This document shows, in pieces, positions 54,239 through 64,000 of a stretch of DNA of 64,000 nucleotides. The DNA lies in NCBI GenBank assembly GCA_030374765.1, contig JARGXX010000018.1, positions 62,001-126,000 on the forward strand. Direction: 5' to 3'. The translations under genes and the position numbers were made by a program. The notes below the pieces were generated by a model, which was not told the origin of the DNA, made no database searches, and saw only the letters and a list, made by a program, of their open reading frames with translations. The DNA comes from Agarophyton chilense (Eukaryota > Rhodophyta > Florideophyceae > Gracilariales > Gracilariaceae). Numbering within the stretch: the stretch's first letter is position 1; each line of letters opens with the position of its first letter.

Positions 54239-56423
54239 GTGGATAAGCTCAACATCGACTAATACATCAGTCCAACGACCTTTTAGGTGCGAAGATAGTC
54301 TCTCCGTCTACTACATGTACGAAAATCTGATGTTCACCAACCTCTGAGGGTTCTACAATTGCAATTGCAGTATTTTGAAACGTTGTCTTTGGTTCAGACC
54401 ATTCCGATATTAACTGCACCGATTCGGAATCGCAAGCCTTCATAATTAGTTCTGTCCCAAGTGCCTGATTGCTCTCTACGGACAAAATGTCTTCACTATC
54501 TTCTAAAATTGCTTCATGCCTTCGCTTTTTACCACTGAGGTACAAGCAGTTTTGATAAACTAAATTCAGATCTTTTTATTCATCAAATTCTGTTGATCAT
54601 TTTGCACCCCCTGGCTAGACTAGGTATTGCAACAAACAATAGAGAAGTGCATACATTCTAACCATTATGTTCTCAAACTGTTTTTTGACGAGATGGAAAC
54701 GGGTACGAAAACTGTTCAAGCCGGGCTTCTTGAATAGTTCTCCGGACTTCTAAACGTCTTTCGGTTTTTGTGAGCCATCGATTAAGTTTCTCTGAAACTT
54801 CTTGCAGTGCTATTTAACGATAGCTGAGTTCTTTGTTGAGCGAGGCATGGTACATTATTGAAAGACGATGAAGAGTTTGTTGTTCTTCGTTCGTTCTTGT
54901 GCTACTTTTAATTTAATAAAGTGCGCTCCACTGTCAAGAAGGAGAGATGAAATCTCATCGCAGAACAGATTTGCGAAAAAATTTGTTGCGTAGATTTCTA
55001 AAACTCACGAGAGCCAAAAAAGCGTTACGCAACACGTCATTTCTTTAATGTACACAACGCTGTGGAACCTACACTGCGCGACGGGCGACACGTGGCACAG
55101 CACTCACCACGTATTACAGTACGAAGCCTTTCGGAGCTCGCGCGCACTTACGTCGCGCTAGAGGCTTCTGGGACAATTGGACAAACCTCACAGCAGCCGA
55201 GGGAAGAGGGCCGCTCCACACCGACAATGTTCTTCGTCTTATATGACGTGTTAAGCCTAACAGTTTTTTTATATTGGCAGTTCACTATCAGACAAATTGT
55301 GTTTCGGGACTGTCAATTTTAATATACTAGCGTCTTTACATTGTACTTGTCTGTTAACAAAAGTACTGTTCTTTCCTATTGTAGAAGTTAGGAGGGTCCA
55401 GAGAATGCACATTCTTTTTAAAAACCGTTTTCTAGTATTAGTTACCTAAAACCAATGCTCTTTAAAGTTTTTATGCCATACTGCTTGTTATCTTTACTAA
55501 AAAAAATTTTCAGCCCCATATTCTCACCAGCAGAAAAAAGAAGCCGGCACTCATGGCCTTTGAACCTTATCTTGCTATCGAAAATTGGAGAATGTGGCAT
55601 AAAAAGAGCCTTTAAAATAGCTTTCAGAAGTAAATCTGAGCCATTTGTGAGGAAGTATTTACCCAGACTGCTGTCATGTTGCTGTTCCCAAAATCATATA
55701 TCAGCTCCGAAGTTCTCGAACGTTACGAATATGGCTTTCAGAATTCCAAAAGTTACGAATCCCGGGGAAATATGGCATTGAAGAATAGCTGTAAGGTTTT
55801 GAAGAACATATTTAAAAATTTTCAATCTTGTGATTGCCAGATTATTTTCATTTTCTAATTCTCAAAAATAAGAGCATCAACCCCAATCGTTCAAGGCACG
55901 TTGTCCGTATAATCACATCGCAAATAGGAGAGTATGGTTGGGACGACCATACATGAGATCCTTGCTCGTCTTTGCGAAACACTCGTGTCTATGCGTCCAA
56001 GAATTGGCCACACATTAAACCAACTGACCTCATATATGGCCAAAATCTTTCTTTGAAAGTGTCTGAAATTCACACAGGATTTAAATTTCAAATTTAGAGC
56101 GATGAAGCTTTTGAGTCTTCAACAGAAATAAAAACCATTCATCCTTATCACTGACGAAAAGGCTCAGAAACCTGGTTATAGATAGATTTAAATTTCTTCT
56201 TTAAAACGATTGATTTTGGGTGTAGCAAACATAATTAGGAGCAAGTACAACAATAACTAAATATTTTGGCCAAAGACGTCAAAAGTTAATATCTTGTTTA
56301 ATCATCTAGTGTTGCATACTTTGAAGGTAAATACCAACAAAGGCAGAAGGTTCAAAAATATGTTGCAGTTATGCAGAGTTTGTAGATCGTATTTATTGCG
56401 GAAGTACAGAGAAATAAAAATTC

Positions 56424-56451
56424 TCATATGAGGCTAATTGACCTCATATGA
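56424..56451. repeat. Perfect 10-bp inverted repeat
   Basis: TCATATGAGG (56424-56433) and CCTCATATGA (56442-56451) are separated by 8 bases, in AT-rich DNA upstream of gypsy relic E. It could be a hairpin or a dimeric binding site. Confidence 0.7.
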
Positions 56452-56770
56452 ATCTATCGGCCCAACAGACACTAGTGTTTGATATCTGGTAGCCATCAGA
56501 CCGGCTGATATTGCCGAAAAGATTTATTGAGCAATGTTTGACAGCCACAGACTATCACCTTGTCCACTCCTTCCATCGCTTCTTCACACCGCTCCATCTT
56601 TTTTAAGGCACTCTCCACACCTTTGTAAACTTGGCAAGGCTTACCAATTCTCCTTTAACGAATTGCCAGAGTCCATGAGACCACAGTCAGCGTGCAAAAA
56701 GCGCGGAATACCCAAGCGTGAAGAAAAGGAAAGTGCGCAAAACAAAGCTTTACATCTTCTTCAACAATAA

Positions 56771-58330
56771 ATGTCTGTATTGTGCGCACATGCGATATTT
56801 CAGATACTACAGTTTACTGCATACGAAAAGCTCACTCAGCAAATAACGAAGAACTTTTACACCAACTTCTCAATCCAGTACAGTTTCACGCCAGAATGCC
56901 CCCTGTCTTCACCAAAGTCAGAACAATATGCCCGTACAACGAATCAAACATGCGCCCTCGATGCGCAACATCTCAACGCGTACATGGCTCAAATAGCAAA
57001 CGATGGCCGCAAAACATTCCGAAATCCCCTTTCCTCCAACGAAGCCTGGCGGTCTTTTCGTGCAAGGAACAGGACAAACAAACGGTTCGGAAGTGTGACG
57101 ACGAAGAGGCCAATGGGGGTTGCAAGTCAGTCGGTTAGAACAGCAAACGTCTTCAATGCTTCTGTTAGTAATGGTGGGAAAGAAAAGATGGATCCACAGA
57201 GTGGGGGAAACGTTGAAGAGAACGTCCCGCTACTGGAATTGTGAACGATGAAACAAAGCAGTGTAGCATTCAAGGGAAAAAGAAACGATGTTGAAGCAGA
57301 CGCCGCATCAACGCTTTTGCGGTTTCGGTTGCGGTGAGAGCGCTGAAAAGTTGTGCTGTGAAAGTGGAGCTGTTGTCAGTGCGACACGTCAACCTCAGCT
57401 ACTGTATTGACCCTGAATGGCTCGAATCAACCGTAGAACTGGGACACATCTCAGGTGTACACAGTCTTGCCAATCTGACAGAGGACTTTTTAAGGAAGTA
57501 CTTGGAGTCTGAAGCCGAACAAGACAAGGATGAAATGACGCTTGCTGCGTTAGACTCCATTATGGAGAAGGATCTTCAGATGGACATGACAGACCCCTCT
57601 TCTCGTTAAAGAATAAAACAACTGTTCATCTCTTATGTTTCAATCTTGCGCAAACATCGCCTAAACTGGTTAACTAAGGACAACCCCAAGACGGCTGTAG
57701 CTCACATTGTGTTGGCCATCAAGCCCAAACAACCGAAGAATCGTCTAGAGACAGACCTGGAATGGGCATATGCGCACTTTAAGAAAAACTTCAAGGGTTT
57801 CATGGCGCATGCAACGTTTGTAGCCGAAGCATTTCAAATTGTCAACAACGGTCCAGTTTCGAGACAACGAAACTCAAGGCCCAGAAAGGAATTAACCCAA
57901 CAAAACAAGTATTCGCGAAGCACAGACTCACGCAGAACCAGTGCACGAAGCCTTCACGACCAGCAACACACAGCGAAACCGCGTTACAGGTGACCACCTT
58001 TCCTCTGCCCCCACACACCGTACAAAGCAGAAGACCAGTACCACTGGATTGACGACTGTACACGAACGAACGCAGACGAGAAGAAGGATCTTAAAGCAGC
58101 CCTTGCCGCTCTCAAATCCGCAGGTGAGCCTGCGAAATGTACTAGATCCCAGAAGAAGCAGAACGGCTCTGCGTCATCTGGAACTGGCGCAACCATAGCG
58201 CGACTGCAGCCCGCGACATTCGATTGCTTTCCAACATGCAGCATCACCGTCTCTGACGGCCAGGCATCAATGGAAGCTACAGGAAGATGTGATGATGGTA
58301 GCGACGACAGCATCGTTTCTCCCCTCCGAA
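56771..58330 (+). pseudogene. Relic E Gag and protease remains
   Basis: An N-terminal open piece (56771-57244) is preceded in the same frame by another at 56534. After a frame change, pieces at 57334-57609 and 57646-57993 carry a capsid-like stretch (NPKTAVAHIVLAIKPKQ, RLETDLEWAYAHF, KGFMAH). A Cys/His stretch follows (CPHTPYKAEDQYHWIDDC, near 58006), then the protease site CDDGSDDSIVS (58288-58320). A stop at 57991 and a frame change near 58350 separate it from pol. Confidence 0.65.
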
Positions 58331-58335
58331 AGAAC

Positions 58336-61184
58336 GTGCTGCACTCAAAGGCATAAGGAAAATTTCTTCATTTAAGCCAGTTAAGCTTGCTGCCACTCTC
58401 AAGAATGGCACCGACCCACAGACATTTTTGTTTTCCAGGAATTGGACTGCCCCACGCACGATCTCGCAACTATCCTCTGGAAACCTCGCTCTTGCAAACA
58501 TTACCTACCTTGCCGCTGACGACGAGCTGCCCTGTGAGGAATTGCTCATTGGTCGCCCAGTCCTTCTACACCTCAAGGTGGACACTCACACGCTTCTCCA
58601 CAAGAATTGCTTTGCTCTGCAAGGCGCAGACTGTTCCTCAGTTGGAAATCCAACCATGACCAACGCCGGAGGGCACGTCAGCAGACTCATGACGGCACGT
58701 GTCAACCGAACCTGCGAAGTTACCACGCTTTCTACTCAGTCTCCACCTCCACCAGATTGTCCTCGCGTCAACTACAACGATGCAAGGAACGCAGAAGACC
58801 CCTTTCCCGACCCTTCACTCCTCGACCCCATCGACACGGACCAACATGACGCCATACGCAAGGGAACCGAAGAAATGACAGAAAAAGCATTGAAGAATGG
58901 CATGCAAGACAGTCACGCCCAAGAACTGAGAGAGATTGTAGAATCCCATCTCAATATTTTCCGCACGTCACTATCTTTGGGACCAGCCGCCGAAATCACA
59001 CCTCTGAAAATTGAACTCAGGCCAGAAGCGAAACAAGTCCGCGTGGGTTTGCGCAACTACTTTCGAGAACAGCGCGAGTTCCTAGACAAGTTTGTCTCAG
59101 ACCTTGTTGAATCTGGCATGGCCTACCCCAATCCAACCTCTCACTGGGCTTGCGCACCGCTAATTGTACCGAAACCCGGACCCGCTCGATTCCAATTCAC
59201 CGTTGACCTTCGTCCTGTCAACAAATACACCATTCGCCATCAGTACCCCATGCCGAACGTCGAGCAAGAGCTGTCAAAACTGGCTGGCTCTCAATACTTT
59301 GCAACCTTTGACCTCTCCCATGGTTATTGGCAGCTCTCACTCGACAAGGACTCCCAAGCACTACAGTCCTATATCACCCCTGATGGCTTCTTCTCACCAA
59401 CAAGAGTTCTCCACGGAACAGCCAATGCGACGACTCACCTGCAATCTGCGCTGGCAGTCCTCTTGCCCAAGGACCTTTTGAAGTGAATACTGTACTGGTT
59501 GGACTACATACTTCTTCAAAGTCCTACCGTCGAGGGTCTCTGTTTGGCATACGAAAGCTTTTTTCGTTCTGTGCCAAGCGATTTATCTACCTCCCCCCAC
59601 TGAAGTGCATCCTGTTCTCCAAACAAATCAGGTGGTGTGGCAGAATCATCTCAGCCGCAGGGGTTCGATACGACCCCCGCCAGCTCGATGGTCTTCTAGA
59701 CATGGAACCACCCACCAACGGAGCACATCTGCAGCAATTCCTCTGCGCCATGCAATGGATGAAGACGGGAGTCCCAGACTTTTCCAACCTTGTCACCCCT
59801 CTTCACGACCTCATGGAGACGGTATACAAGGCTTCAAGCAAACGAACAAAGTCCGCCGCTCCCAGAATCAGCCTAACAACTGTAGGATGGAACAGGGAAC
59901 ACGCACAAGCATTCAAGAAATGCAAAGATGTCCTAGAACATCTAATCACCCTTTCACATCGTGACGAAAACCAACGCCTTTCCGTGTACACAGACGCCTC
60001 GGATACAGTATGTTCTGGTATCATCACACAAAGTCCACCGGAGGATCTCAAGAAACCACATATGGACCAGCGCCACAGCCCACTAGCTTTCTGCTCTGGG
60101 CGATTCAACAATACACAGCTAAGCTGGTCCATGCTCGAGAAGGAAGGATACGCAATTCTGGCCACACTGCAGCGAATGCACTGGCTGGTGGCTACCCCTG
60201 CCGGTTTCGACCTATTCACCGACCATAACAACCTCGTGTTCATTTTCGATCCGCACTCAATAATCCCAGATCTCGGCCAATCTTCTACCAGGAAAGTATT
60301 GCGCTGGGCTGTTCGATTGAGCCCCTACTCCTACAATTGCTTCCACATCAAAGGACCAGACAACGTGTGGGCGGATCTACTGACTAGATGGTCAGCGCCA
60401 CCCACTGTACGGCGCATTGTTCAAGTTCCAGCCCTCCCTTCCAGTTCCGCCTCTGACTTTGAATGGCCTGCAATCACAGAAATTGCAACACAGCAAGACG
60501 AACACCGCTCAACGCGACCAAACCACGTGGTTCTTCAAGACGGAGTGTAGAAGACGGCCAAGAATTCCATCTGGATCCCCGATCAATCCAACGACCTCCA
60601 CTTGCGCTTCTGTATCATAGCGCACACTGGACCTTTGGGCCACAGAGGTCAACAAGCTACCTTGAAAGTACTACAGAAGCATTTTTTATGGAACACAATG
60701 TCCCAGGATGTCTGCACATTTTCGCAGTCCTGCACTCACCGTATTTCCACTCTGGGCAGCGAGAAGGTACCTCGGCCTTTTGGGACCCGCACTACATGGA
60801 ACCGCTCTGAACGATCTCTTACAGTTTGATTATTTAGAAATCAGACCAAGCCGCACTGGAGAGAAGCACAAGCACGTCCTGATGCTTCAGGATGACCATT
60901 CAGACTGTAAATGGTTATTTGTCTTTCCCAACACAGCCGCGGAAAACGCTGCTTTCTCAATCATCGACTGGTGCGCTGCTTTTGCAGTGCCGAATGGATT
61001 TCTCTCCGATGGTCCCACCTCTTATGGTAGATGCAGAAGTTATTTCGTCGAAGCTACCGACGTTTTACTGTTGCGGTGTCGTGCTGCTATGGTCTTAAGT
61101 ACTACTCGTTCTAGCTACTTGGCCTCCAGCCTTCTAGTCACCCAAAATCCAAAATGTAGTGCTGCACCGTACCAGTGCTCGTAA
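58336..61184 (+). pseudogene. Relic E RT, RNase H and integrase remains
   Basis: A frame open to 59486 covers the end of protease (EELLIGRPVLLHL), linker and RT (YFATFDLSHGYWQLSL). After a stop at 59484-59486 the expected Y-x-D-D reads YWLDY, so the second catalytic Asp is lost. In another frame 59.5-60.55 kb continues RT (IRWCGRIISAAGVRYDPR) and RNase H (YTDASDTVCSG, SMLEKEGYAIL, FTDHNNLV). The integrase zinc domain (HTGPLGHRGQQ) lies near 60620, then the core after a frame change (MLQDDHSDCKWLFVF, LSDGPT) to about 61.1 kb. Confidence 0.85.
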
Positions 61185-61193
61185 TTGAGCGCA

Positions 61194-61252
61194 GTGTAGA
61201 AGCCAAACGTCCGTATCGGACGACAGTGGCCAAACGTCCAGATCGGACAACA
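61194..61252 (-). repeat. LTR remnant of copia G with 27-bp repeats
   Basis: On the minus strand, after the pol stop and purine tract (GGAAGCAGGGGAG), TGTTGTCCGATC marks the LTR start at 61252. Two 27-bp direct repeats (61203-61229 and 61230-61256, CCAAACGTCC core) lie across it. The far end is uncertain; a TG...CA pair would give only 59 bp, so the LTR may be truncated. Confidence 0.45.
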
Positions 61253-61293
61253 CTCCCCTGCTTCCTACAACGAGCTGAATTGTGCAAGACATT

Positions 61294-64000
61294 CTAAGTA
61301 CTTTCTAAACCATCTATCATTCTTATTTGCAGGTCCTTGCCAACATGCTTGTGCAACCATCTCTTCAAAGCCTTTGTGAAAACATCGGCTTTCATTTCAC
61401 TTGTCGCAATGTACTCAATGTGAACTTCTCCTTTTCGTGTTGTGTCACGAACCAAGTGGTACTTCACATCTATGTGTTTCGTGCGTTCATTGCACTCCTC
61501 ATCTCGGGAGAGACAGATCATTCCTTGATTGTCCCCGTACAATGTAGTTGGTCCATTCTGTAGGACTTGGAATTCCTTAAACAGTCTTCGCAGCCATACT
61601 GCTTCTCGTACGGCAAACGATATTTCCACGTACTCTGCCTCCAACGTTGACTGCGCGACAACAGTCTGTTTCTTGCTTCTCCAAGCAATCGGTCCACCCG
61701 CATACATGAAAACAAAACCACTTGTAGACTTCCTGTCTACTCTATCACCAACAAAATCAGCGTCCTTGTAGCCAATCAACGTGCCATGAGTCTCAGAACC
61801 ATAATTGATGCATTGCTTATGAGTTGTATATAAGTACTTCAAGACATTAAAAGCTGCTTTCCACAAGGTTTTGTTGTACTTGCTCATGTATCTTGCGACA
61901 AATCCAACCGAGAAGGCAATGTCTGGCCTCACTATATTTGCCTGATGCATCAGAGCCCCTACCACTTCTTGATAGGGCATATATTCCTCCCCTTCTGATG
62001 CCTCCGCCTCCTGTAGGGTTGCTGTGTCCGGCAATGGAACGTGAACAGGATTGCAGTTGACAATTCGGAACCTCTCAGAAAGATTATCGATCATCGGAGA
62101 GTTGTGAATCCGTACTGTACCTTCTTCCTTCCAGTGATCAACCACAATTCCAAGGAACTTCTTCGGCGTTTCTTCCGTTCGCAGCTCTACCTTGGTTCTC
62201 AGCTCCGCCAGAAACCCAACCAGCCGCTCACGATTGCGTCCTGTCACCAATCCGTCGTCCATATACATCAGTATCCAGATCCTTTGGTGTCCATTTCCAT
62301 GGATGAATAGTCCTGGGTCAGCCTCCGACACCTTGCACCCCATGCCGAGTAGAATAGCCGCGTACTTCTTCCTCCACGCCCTTGATGCCTGCCGACGACC
62401 GTACACCGCTTTGTATAGCTGATATACGTAGTCTTCTTTGCCTTCCTGGACAAACCCTTGCGGCTGTGATATGTACAGCGTCTCTTCCAGATCACCATAC
62501 AAAAATGCAGTACAAACATCGAACTGTATTTTTTCCAGTCTCAGTGAAGCGATGATTGCAAGCAAGGCACGCAAAGTGGCATATCGAACCACTGGGGCAA
62601 ACAGTTCGGTGTAGTCAATTCCTTCTCGTTGATTGAAGCCTCTTGCCACCAGCCAGGCCCGGTACCGCGCTACACGGCCCTGTTCATCACGTTTCTTGTA
62701 GTACACCCAGCGATTGTCCAATGGTCTACACTCCGCAGGAGGCTTAACCAACTTCCACACACTCCTGCGTTCCATGTTACTCATCTCATCCTGCATTGCA
62801 GCCACCCAGAGCTCTTTTTCAGAGCCATTGATAGCTTCTAGAAAGTTATCTGGTGCCTCTATATCGTCTGCACCAAGAATAGATAGTACCAGGAGTGCAG
62901 TGGCTGCATCGGGCGTAAAGCGTGACGTTTGCTTGCGAGCACGCGTTGACTTTCTCGGCTCAGGTGGGTAGTGTGTCACCAGCTCAGAATCGTAGCTATA
63001 CTCTGACACAGCATCTTCAAACGTCTCTTCAGGTTCCGATTTGATGAATACAGAAGCGTTGGTGGTCTGGTGATTCTTCTCGACCATGCTCTCAACCTTG
63101 CCCACACTATGCGAAGCATTGCGCACTTCATGCAATATATGTGTGTCATCACTCTCCCTTGTCGCCTTGTCCCATCCTACCAGATCTTCATTGAACCGTA
63201 CATCCTTGGAGACGGTGGACTTGCGCGTCTCCGTATAGAAGACTTTGTAACATTTTCCTTTAGCGTAGCCCACGAGGATGCCCTTCACCGCTCTTTCTTC
63301 ATACTTGCTCGCATGCTTCCTCGTCTCCTTGCGAATATGAACAAAACCCTGTGCGCCAAACGTGCGAAGATGCGCAATGTTGGGTTTGCGACCCGTGAAT
63401 GCTTCGTAGGGCGTAACGTTCTGTCCATCACTGGTGCTAGTTGACGTGCGATTGCGGAGATAGTTGGCAATGTTCACCGCATCTTCCCACAGTTGCTTCT
63501 TATACTGTGTGCCCTTCATTTCAGAAAGCATGGTTCAAGCTTTGTCATTCAGGGTGCGGTTCAGACGCTCTGCCTTCCCCTTTGACTCCGGATTGTAGGC
63601 AGCAGTCGTCTCAATCTTGACACCCATGCCTTTGAACCAAGCTGTGAAGGATTGAGACACATACTCTCCTGAGTTATCAAACCGAAACCGCTTCAACTGA
63701 TGTTCAGATTGTGTCTCTAGCTCTTCAACCATTTCCTTGACTGCCGCCTCAACTCGCTTTTTTCCTCGTAGATGGTGACGCAGTAGACCGCACCAGACAG
63801 AGACGGGTGCGGCATAGGTCCCATCACGTCTGAGTGGAGTAGTTCCATGACCTTCTTGGACTGATTCTCCGCGCCTAGTGCTTTCTGAGACACACATGCG
63901 GATTTTCCAACTGCACATGGCTCACAGAAGCCTATGTCAGGCACTATAGACATTCCAACACCTTCTTCAACCTCAAGAGTCCTTCGCATCGCATCAGCAC
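61294..64000 (-). pseudogene. Copia G Pol, one stop and one indel, partial
   Basis: Open to the right edge. The integrase zinc region (FCEPCAVGKS) and core follow: D (LLHSDVMGP), D (RFDNSGEY) and E (GKAERLN). A 1-base change in a run of six A residues (63757-63763) shifts frame within the core. A TGA (63537-63535) sits where Arg (CGA) would fit before TMLSEMK. RT and RNase H then form 745 open codons: acidic linker, KLVKPPAECRPLDN, YTELFAPVVRYATLRAL, YMDDGLVTG near 62250, ADFVGDRVDRKSTSGF and ADVFTKALKRWL. Catalytic residues look intact, so this copy is young. Confidence 0.9.

Larger units (their letters stand above)
53394..56533. other. No convincing gene; AT-rich
   Basis: About 3.1 kb without a recognisable coding region. 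The best candidate is a minus-strand ORF at 54267-54545 (92 codons, KKRRHEAILEDSEDIL, then QIFVHVVDGETIFAPKR). Its composition is protein-like, but it has no ATG at its start and no known family; it could be an exon. Confidence 0.5.
56534..61184 (+). mobile_element. Decayed Ty3/gypsy relic E
   Basis: A plus-strand relic of the same family as the minus-strand relic at 6.2-14.0 kb: the same linker (DPFPDPSLLDPIDTDQHDAI), protease site and integrase block. The order is gag, protease, RT, RNase H, integrase. The integrase is cut off near 61.14 kb where the copia element G begins. No LTR was found. Confidence 0.8.
61194..64000 (-). mobile_element. Ty1/copia element G, runs off right edge
   Basis: A minus-strand copia element with integrase, RT and RNase H in order. 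Its gag, protease and 5' LTR lie beyond the window. Its 3' end abuts the truncated integrase of gypsy relic E, which suggests it inserted there or that a deletion joined them. Confidence 0.85.

Overview
This is a eukaryotic, transposon-dominated window with one intact, intronless-looking host-type gene. Everything else of size is a mobile element or its remains. LTR retrotransposons nested in each other, compact TATA-bearing genes and no evident splicing would fit a red macroalga such as a florideophyte, but this is inference. An oomycete or another protist with many LTR elements is not excluded, because no rRNA, organelle gene or other diagnostic marker is present.

Layout. 1-273: partial minus-strand ORF running off the left edge. 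605-3775: broken CACTA/TNP2-type DNA transposase. 3.8-6.2 kb: unassigned DNA with an ACATC-rich patch and a possible gene fragment. 6.2-14.0 kb: decayed minus-strand Ty3/gypsy relic, split by a nearly complete Ty1/copia element (8399-13169, duplicated site GCAGG). 15311-39630: an old AT-rich copia element (called C here) that carries two complete chromodomain gypsy elements inside it: A (15716-24512, site TGGAC) and B (25593-36395, site GGATG). 40167-42178: pogo/Tigger-like DNA transposon with terminal inverted repeats, TA duplication and a broken transposase. 42557-49928: minus-strand gypsy element D (site TGAAG). 50669-52153: the DUF1254/DUF1214 gene, with a TATA box and a small upstream ORF. 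52525-53393: lone gag fragment. 53.4-56.5 kb: no convincing gene. 56.5-61.2 kb: plus-strand gypsy relic E, same family as the 6-14 kb relic. 61.2-64.0 kb: minus-strand copia element G running off the right edge.

How the parts work together. Each LTR element encodes Gag (particle), protease, reverse transcriptase, RNase H and integrase. Ends were placed by matching LTR pairs, target-site duplications, primer sites and purine tracts. The most interesting features are: (1) chromoviruses A and B both carry a long antisense coding region between pol and the 3' LTR; (2) element B has a textbook -1 frameshift signal (slippery G-GGA-AAC, 5-nt spacer, 10-bp stem) at the gag/pol junction; (3) both copia families whose primer site is visible are primed by an internal methionine-tRNA segment, the half-tRNA mode known from Drosophila copia; (4) element D starts gag inside its own LTR and has an extra ORF fused stop-to-start (TGAATG) to pol; (5) two gypsy relics share an unusual D-D-G protease site; (6) several elements keep one reading frame over thousands of bases while being studded with stop codons.

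Coordinates of decayed coding regions are approximate at the ends. All homology calls come from reading motifs by eye, with no database search.
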